Positions 60,525 through 64,000 of a stretch of DNA of 64,000 bases are shown one piece after another. The stretch comes from an uncultured Campylobacter sp. (GTDB lineage: Bacteria > Campylobacterota > Campylobacteria > Campylobacterales > Campylobacteraceae), in the NCBI RefSeq assembly GCF_938045625.1, contig NZ_CALIAV010000046.1:26025-90024 (forward strand), read 5' to 3'. The notes beneath the pieces were generated by a model. The model was given only the letters and a program-made list of their open reading frames with translations, was not told the origin of the DNA and searched no databases. Position 1 is the stretch's first letter; the number at the start of each line of letters is the position of its first letter. A program made the translations under genes and the position numbers.

Positions 60525-61868
60525 TTAGAGAAGAACAGGAGCGATGAGGAATGCTAACGCAACCGAAAGAGCAACCATGATGGTGCCAGGTACGAAGAAT
60601 GAGTGGTTAAATACAAATTTACCGACTCTAGTCGTACCGGTATCGTCCATAGCGATAGCGCCCAAAGTCGTAGGATACGTAGGAAGTACGAATAGTCCTG
60701 AAACAGCGGCAAATGAAGCTACTAGGATCCAAATTTGACCTGAGTTTTCAGGCGTAGTCATACCTAGCGCAGCAGCGACCGCAGGCATCATAACGCGAGT
60801 GGTTGCGGCTTGAGAGTATAGTAAGCAGCTTAGGAAATACAGCGCGACGGCTAGTATAAACGGATACTGCGTAACGACGTTTTTAGCTACCTCTTTGATG
60901 CTATCGATGTGGCCGTTAACGAAAGTAGTGCCTAGCCATGCGATACCGATGACGCATATGCACGCATTCATACCGCTTTGGAAAGTGCTGGTTGAAAGCA
61001 ATTTACTAGTGTCGATCTTACAAAGCGTAGCGATAAGGAAGCCGATAGTAAGCATAAAGCTGATAATAGCAGCGTCTCTAGAAAGGATAGGTTTTGCCAC
61101 GATACCAAGGCTCTTTGAAATAACGAGCGCATAGCAAACGACGACTAAAACGCCGACGGCAAATATCGCAACCGATCTTTTCGCATAAGGTTTTAGAGCT
61201 TGATACTCTACCTCTTTTATCTCAGCAACCGCGCCTCTAGCAAGTCTGTCTTGATAGATAGGGTCTTTTGAGAGGTCAAGATCATAAAATTTATTTACGA
61301 TGAAGGCTGTAATAATCATAGCTACGAAAGTAGTAGATATGCAGATGAAAAGTAGCATCGGATAGCTAACGCCAAGAGGCTCGCAAACGCCCGTCATCGC
61401 AACGAAAGCCGCAGATATAGGGCTAGCGGTGATCGCTACTTGAGACGAAACGACTGAAAGCGCAAGGGGCGCGCTAGGTTTGATGTTTTGCGTTTTAGCA
61501 ACCTCTACGATAACCGGAATCATAGAAAACGCAGTGTGACCCGTACCGGCTAGTATCGTAAGTAGATAGGTAACGATAGGCGCTAGGTAGTTGATTTGCT
61601 TTGGGTTCTTGCGCAAAATTTTAGATGCGACCTGAACCAAATAATCAAGTCCGCCCGCGACTTGCATCGCAGTGATGGCCGAAATAACAGACGCGATGAT
61701 TAAAATAACGTCCATCGGGATATCTTTCATATCCACTTTCATACCGAGCATCGCCAAAATAACGACGCCAAGACCACCGGCGTAACCTACGCCCATACCA
61801 CCTAGCCTAACGCCTAGATAGATACCTCCGAGTAGGACTATAATCTGTAAAATCAGCATTATATCCAT
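60525..61868 (-). CDS. dcuA: Anaerobic C4-dicarboxylate transporter DcuA
   Basis: 447 residues with 10-12 helices. Family motifs YLGVRLGGMGVGYAGGLGVV at the start, LAGTGHTAFSMIPVIVEVAK, and VLPTYPTTLGAIAMDDTGTT. It exchanges aspartate or fumarate for succinate under low oxygen. Gene order aspA-dcuA is classic, with an 87-base gap holding a hairpin. Confidence 0.96.
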   Translation of the reverse strand: MDIMLILQIIVLLGGIYLGVRLGGMGVGYAGGLGVVILAMLGMKVDMKDIPMDVILIIASVISAITAMQVAGGLDYLVQVASKILRKNPKQINYLAPIVTYLLTILAGTGHTAFSMIPVIVEVAKTQNIKPSAPLALSVVSSQVAITASPISAAFVAMTGVCEPLGVSYPMLLFICISTTFVAMIITAFIVNKFYDLDLSKDPIYQDRLARGAVAEIKEVEYQALKPYAKRSVAIFAVGVLVVVCYALVISKSLGIVAKPILSRDAAIISFMLTIGFLIATLCKIDTSKLLSTSTFQSGMNACICVIGIAWLGTTFVNGHIDSIKEVAKNVVTQYPFILAVALYFLSCLLYSQAATTRVMMPAVAAALGMTTPENSGQIWILVASFAAVSGLFVLPTYPTTLGAIAMDDTGTTRVGKFVFNHSFFVPGTIMVALSVALAFLIAPVLL

Positions 61869-61914
61869 AGGAAAACTCCTTGTATTAGATTTTTTTACTT
61901 ACTAAATTTAAAAG

Positions 61915-61936
61915 GCGCCGAATTTGACTTCGGCGC
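61915..61936 (-). terminator. Stem-loop between aspA and dcuA
   Basis: GCGCCGAA / TTCGGCGC stem (61915-61922 with 61929-61936), followed on the minus strand by CTTTTAAATTTAG. Probably a partial terminator lowering dcuA relative to aspA. Confidence 0.65.
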
Positions 61937-61955
61937 TTTAAGACTTTATTCTAAA

Positions 61956-63356
61956 TTATTTGCCCATGTGAGGGTTTAGCATATTTTTAGGCTCTAGGAT
62001 CTTGTCTATCTCCTCTTTTTTCAAATATCCTCTCTCTAGGCATATATCGCCTACGGCTTTGCCTGTTTGCAACGCTTCTTTAGCGATGCTTGCAGATTTT
62101 TCGTAGCCGATGTATGGGTTAAACGCGGTTACAATACCGACTGAGCCAAGTACTGATTTTAAGCACGCCTCAGGATTTGCAGTTAGTTTTCTGATAGCTT
62201 TTTCGGCTAGAGTTTTCATCGCGTTTTCAAGGATAAAGATAGAGTTAAATAGCGCGTAAGCGATACCCGGCTCAAATGCGTTTAGCTCAAATTCGCCTCT
62301 CTCGCTGCAAAGCATGATAGTTACGTCGTTGCCGATTACCTCGTAGCATGCCTCGCCTACGACCTCTGCGATGACAGGGTTTACTTTACCAGGCATGATA
62401 GAGCTACCAGGCTGCATCTGAGGTAAATTTATCTCGCCAAGACCGCATCTTGGACCTGAGTTCATTAGTCTTAAGTCGTTTGCGATCTTGCTTAGGCGAA
62501 CGGCAGCAGTTTTTAGCGCGCCGCTAACGTGAACAAAATCAGCGGTGTCTTGAGTAGCTGCGATGAAATCATCGGCAGGCTTAAAGTTTACGCCTGTAAT
62601 TTGGCTTAAAATTTTATGAACGGCCGCTTTATAATCAGGATGGCAGTTGATGCCTGTTCCGATCGCGGTTGCGCCCATGTTTAGCACAGCCATAGACTCT
62701 CTTGCTGCAGTGATTTTTTCGATATCGCTTTTGATGTAGCTTGCAAATGCGTTAAATGTGTTGCCAAGAGTCGTAGGAACGGCGTCCTCTAGCTCGGTTC
62801 TACCCATTTTGATGATATCTTTAAAGTCTCTTGCTTTAGCTTCTAGCTCGCTTTTTAGTAGCTCCATGGCCTTTAAAAGATCGGTTAGTTTAGCGTATGT
62901 AGCGACTTTGATCGAGCTTGGATAAGTGTCGTTGGTGCTTTGGCCGAGGTTTGTGTGGTCATTTGGATGTAGATACTGATACTCGCCTTTTTTGTGTCCA
63001 AGGCTTTCAAGCGCGACGTTTGTTATAACTTCGTTTGCGTTCATATTGGTGCTAGTTCCCGCACCCCCTTGGATCATATCTACTACGAATTGATCTAAAT
63101 ATTTACCCGCGATCAGCTCGTCGCACGCTTTTGCGATGGCGTCGGCTTTTTGCGCGTCTAGAACTCCGACTTCTTTGTTGGCTAAGGCCGCAGCCTTTTT
63201 GATTTGAGCAAATGCCTTAACGAAATACGGATAATCTTTAAGCGGTCGTCCGCTCATGTGGAAATTCTCAAGCGCCCTGAATGTTTGCACGCCGTAATAT
63301 ACATCATCAGCTATCTCTAGCTCACCTATGAAGTCGTGTTCTCTTCTGGTTCCCAT
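61956..63356 (-). CDS. aspA: Aspartate ammonia-lyase AspA
   Basis: 466 residues of the fumarase/aspartase superfamily. EHDFIGELEIADDVYYGVQT at the start and the signature loop PGSSIMPGKVNPVIAEVVGE with the catalytic Ser. It converts aspartate to fumarate and ammonia, a major carbon and electron route in Campylobacter. It is first of the aspA-dcuA-racemase set. AAGGAG precedes the ATG. Confidence 0.97.
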   Translation of the reverse strand: MGTRREHDFIGELEIADDVYYGVQTFRALENFHMSGRPLKDYPYFVKAFAQIKKAAALANKEVGVLDAQKADAIAKACDELIAGKYLDQFVVDMIQGGAGTSTNMNANEVITNVALESLGHKKGEYQYLHPNDHTNLGQSTNDTYPSSIKVATYAKLTDLLKAMELLKSELEAKARDFKDIIKMGRTELEDAVPTTLGNTFNAFASYIKSDIEKITAARESMAVLNMGATAIGTGINCHPDYKAAVHKILSQITGVNFKPADDFIAATQDTADFVHVSGALKTAAVRLSKIANDLRLMNSGPRCGLGEINLPQMQPGSSIMPGKVNPVIAEVVGEACYEVIGNDVTIMLCSERGEFELNAFEPGIAYALFNSIFILENAMKTLAEKAIRKLTANPEACLKSVLGSVGIVTAFNPYIGYEKSASIAKEALQTGKAVGDICLERGYLKKEEIDKILEPKNMLNPHMGK

Positions 63357-63390
63357 AATGGTACTCCTTGTGATGAAATTGAATAGTGAA

Positions 63391-63396
63391 ACTATA
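63391..63396 (-). promoter_or_regulatory. Candidate -10 box of aspA
   Basis: TATAGT on the minus strand in GCGCTATAGTTTC, about 35 bases before the aspA ATG. It is near the left limit of the AT-rich segment. Confidence 0.5.
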
Positions 63397-63439
63397 GCGC
63401 AATTAAACTGATATTTAAATTAAAAGTTTAATTTTCTAT

Positions 63440-63838
63440 TTATTTTTTAATAATTCCAGCATTTCTCAAATATTCTCTAGCAACATCTTCCGCTTTCTCA
63501 CCTTTTACAGAAACACGGTAATTCATTGTTGACATTTCTTCATCTGAAATTTTTCCACTCAATTTTTCCAAAATCTTTTTCAATTCAGGATATTTTTTCA
63601 AAGTTTCCTCTATAAGTAATTTTACATATTTTTTGGTTTCTTCCATATTTCCTTCTTTTTTTTCCAGTTCTCTTACTATATTTCGTAAGGCACCCTTGAA
63701 GGCTGAACCATGTATAATAGGTCTTCCGTTTTCATCTATAGTTGTAGACTGATCTACTCCACCGACAGAAAAACTCTCAGTTTGGTTGCCAATTAAACAA
63801 CAAGATTCAGTAGTTAATTTTATCTTTATTTCGAACAT
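63440..63838 (-). CDS. Chimeric ORF: RAMP N-terminus joined to OpuAC C-terminus
   Basis: 132 residues from the ATG at 63838, with GAGGAG 6 bases upstream. Residues 1-74 read as the start of a CRISPR-type RAMP protein (Csm3/Cmr-like): SVGGVDQSTTIDENGRPIIH followed by the glycine-rich GSAFKGALR, and KKYVKLL where RAMPs continue LFG. Residues about 76-132 instead match the C-terminus of glycine-betaine/choline-binding proteins (KYPELKKILEKLSGKISDEE, then MNYRVSVKGEKAEDVAREYL and RNAGIIKK). Neither family is complete, so neither function is expected. The DNA is far more AT-rich than everything to its left, suggesting foreign origin or an assembly join. Confidence 0.65.
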   Translation of the reverse strand: MFEIKIKLTTESCCLIGNQTESFSVGGVDQSTTIDENGRPIIHGSAFKGALRNIVRELEKKEGNMEETKKYVKLLIEETLKKYPELKKILEKLSGKISDEEMSTMNYRVSVKGEKAEDVAREYLRNAGIIKK

Positions 63839-63854
63839 AATTACTCCTCTTATA

Positions 63855-63920
63855 TTAGCTTGATTTACATAAAACCATACCACAAACTACTTTTTCTGAT
63901 ATTTTAAATATTTTTACCAT
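63855..63920 (-). CDS. Possible 21-codon leader ORF upstream of the RAMP chimera
   Basis: MVKIFKISEKVVCGMVLCKS plus one Ser, with AAGGA about 8 bases before its ATG. Its stop is 16 bases before the next ATG and 7 bases before that gene's ribosome-binding site. It may be a genuine small gene, a leader, or a remnant of a truncated gene. Nothing else is open in the last 80 bases of the window. Confidence 0.3.
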   Translation of the reverse strand: MVKIFKISEKVVCGMVLCKSS

Positions 63921-64000
63921 TTTATTTTCCTTAAATATTTTTCTCTGCTGTTTTTAGAATAATCCTTTGTTCATTGTATTTATATATAAGAATAAGCCTA

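Noticed and set aside
63440..64000. CRISPR array near the RAMP fragment
   Set aside because: No direct repeat with regular spacers is visible in the last 600 bases.

Overview
The window reads as chromosome of a Campylobacter-type epsilonproteobacterium (Campylobacterota). Markers are HobA (the DnaA-binding initiator factor of this group), a short HolB, FolP with a long N-terminal extension, FliW, a PflA-like flagellar protein, and gene runs I recall as conserved with C. jejuni: rppH-lysC-hobA-holB-folP-ligA-tlyA-ribF-cmoA; queA-tatC-tatB-hemW; ilvC-deacetylase-dprA-ruvX; rnr-holA; rpsF-ssb-rpsR/lon-bamD/fliW; hemH-Gfo/Idh-alaS-maf-pbpA. Composition is moderate in G+C, closer to the oral C. 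showae/rectus/curvus type than to C. jejuni. The species is not determined.

Layout. 0-6 kb: end of a MATE exporter, a YgjP-type metallopeptidase, a Sel1-repeat protein and a TRAP-TAXI uptake pair. 6-14.7 kb: a tightly overlapping minus-strand housekeeping operon. 14.9-20 kb: an iron locus (TonB receptor, PepSY protein, divergent AraC regulator, strong Fur box). 20-25.8 kb: hemW, tatBC, queA, an unusual degenerate kinase-receiver protein, a VOC protein and a small hydrolase. 26-30 kb: ruvX, dprA, divergent polysaccharide deacetylase, ilvC. 30-35.2 kb: HDOD protein, rnr, holA and the rpsF-ssb-rpsR operon. 35.7-39.3 kb: lon, bamD, fliW. 39.3-45.2 kb: an accessory cluster of one giant exported MshQ-like protein and three prepilin-like proteins. 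45.2-54.4 kb: hpf, hemH, alaS, maf, pbpA and neighbours. 54.8-63.4 kb: a duplicated membrane protein, a PflA-like protein, and an aspartate module (aspA, dcuA, aspartate racemase). From about 63.41 kb to the right edge the sequence turns sharply AT-rich and carries a chimeric ORF: the N-terminal half of a CRISPR-type RAMP protein joined to the C-terminus of an osmoprotectant-binding (OpuAC) protein.

Most notable: (1) the RAMP/OpuAC chimera at the right edge; (2) the MSHA-like pseudopilin plus giant adhesin cluster, with homopolymer tracts suited to phase variation; (3) the word AAATTT (within CAAATTTGAC or TAAATTTAGC), which is very frequent between genes, forms the arms of many post-gene hairpins and is packed into disordered insertions in TlyA, YgjP and other proteins. 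AAATTT fits RAATTY, the methylated self-DNA mark used in C. jejuni transformation; (4) a membrane-anchored protein that looks like a dead histidine-kinase ATPase fused to a dead receiver. No rRNA, tRNA, CRISPR array, insertion sequence or origin was recognised. All family calls come from motif reading, not database searches.
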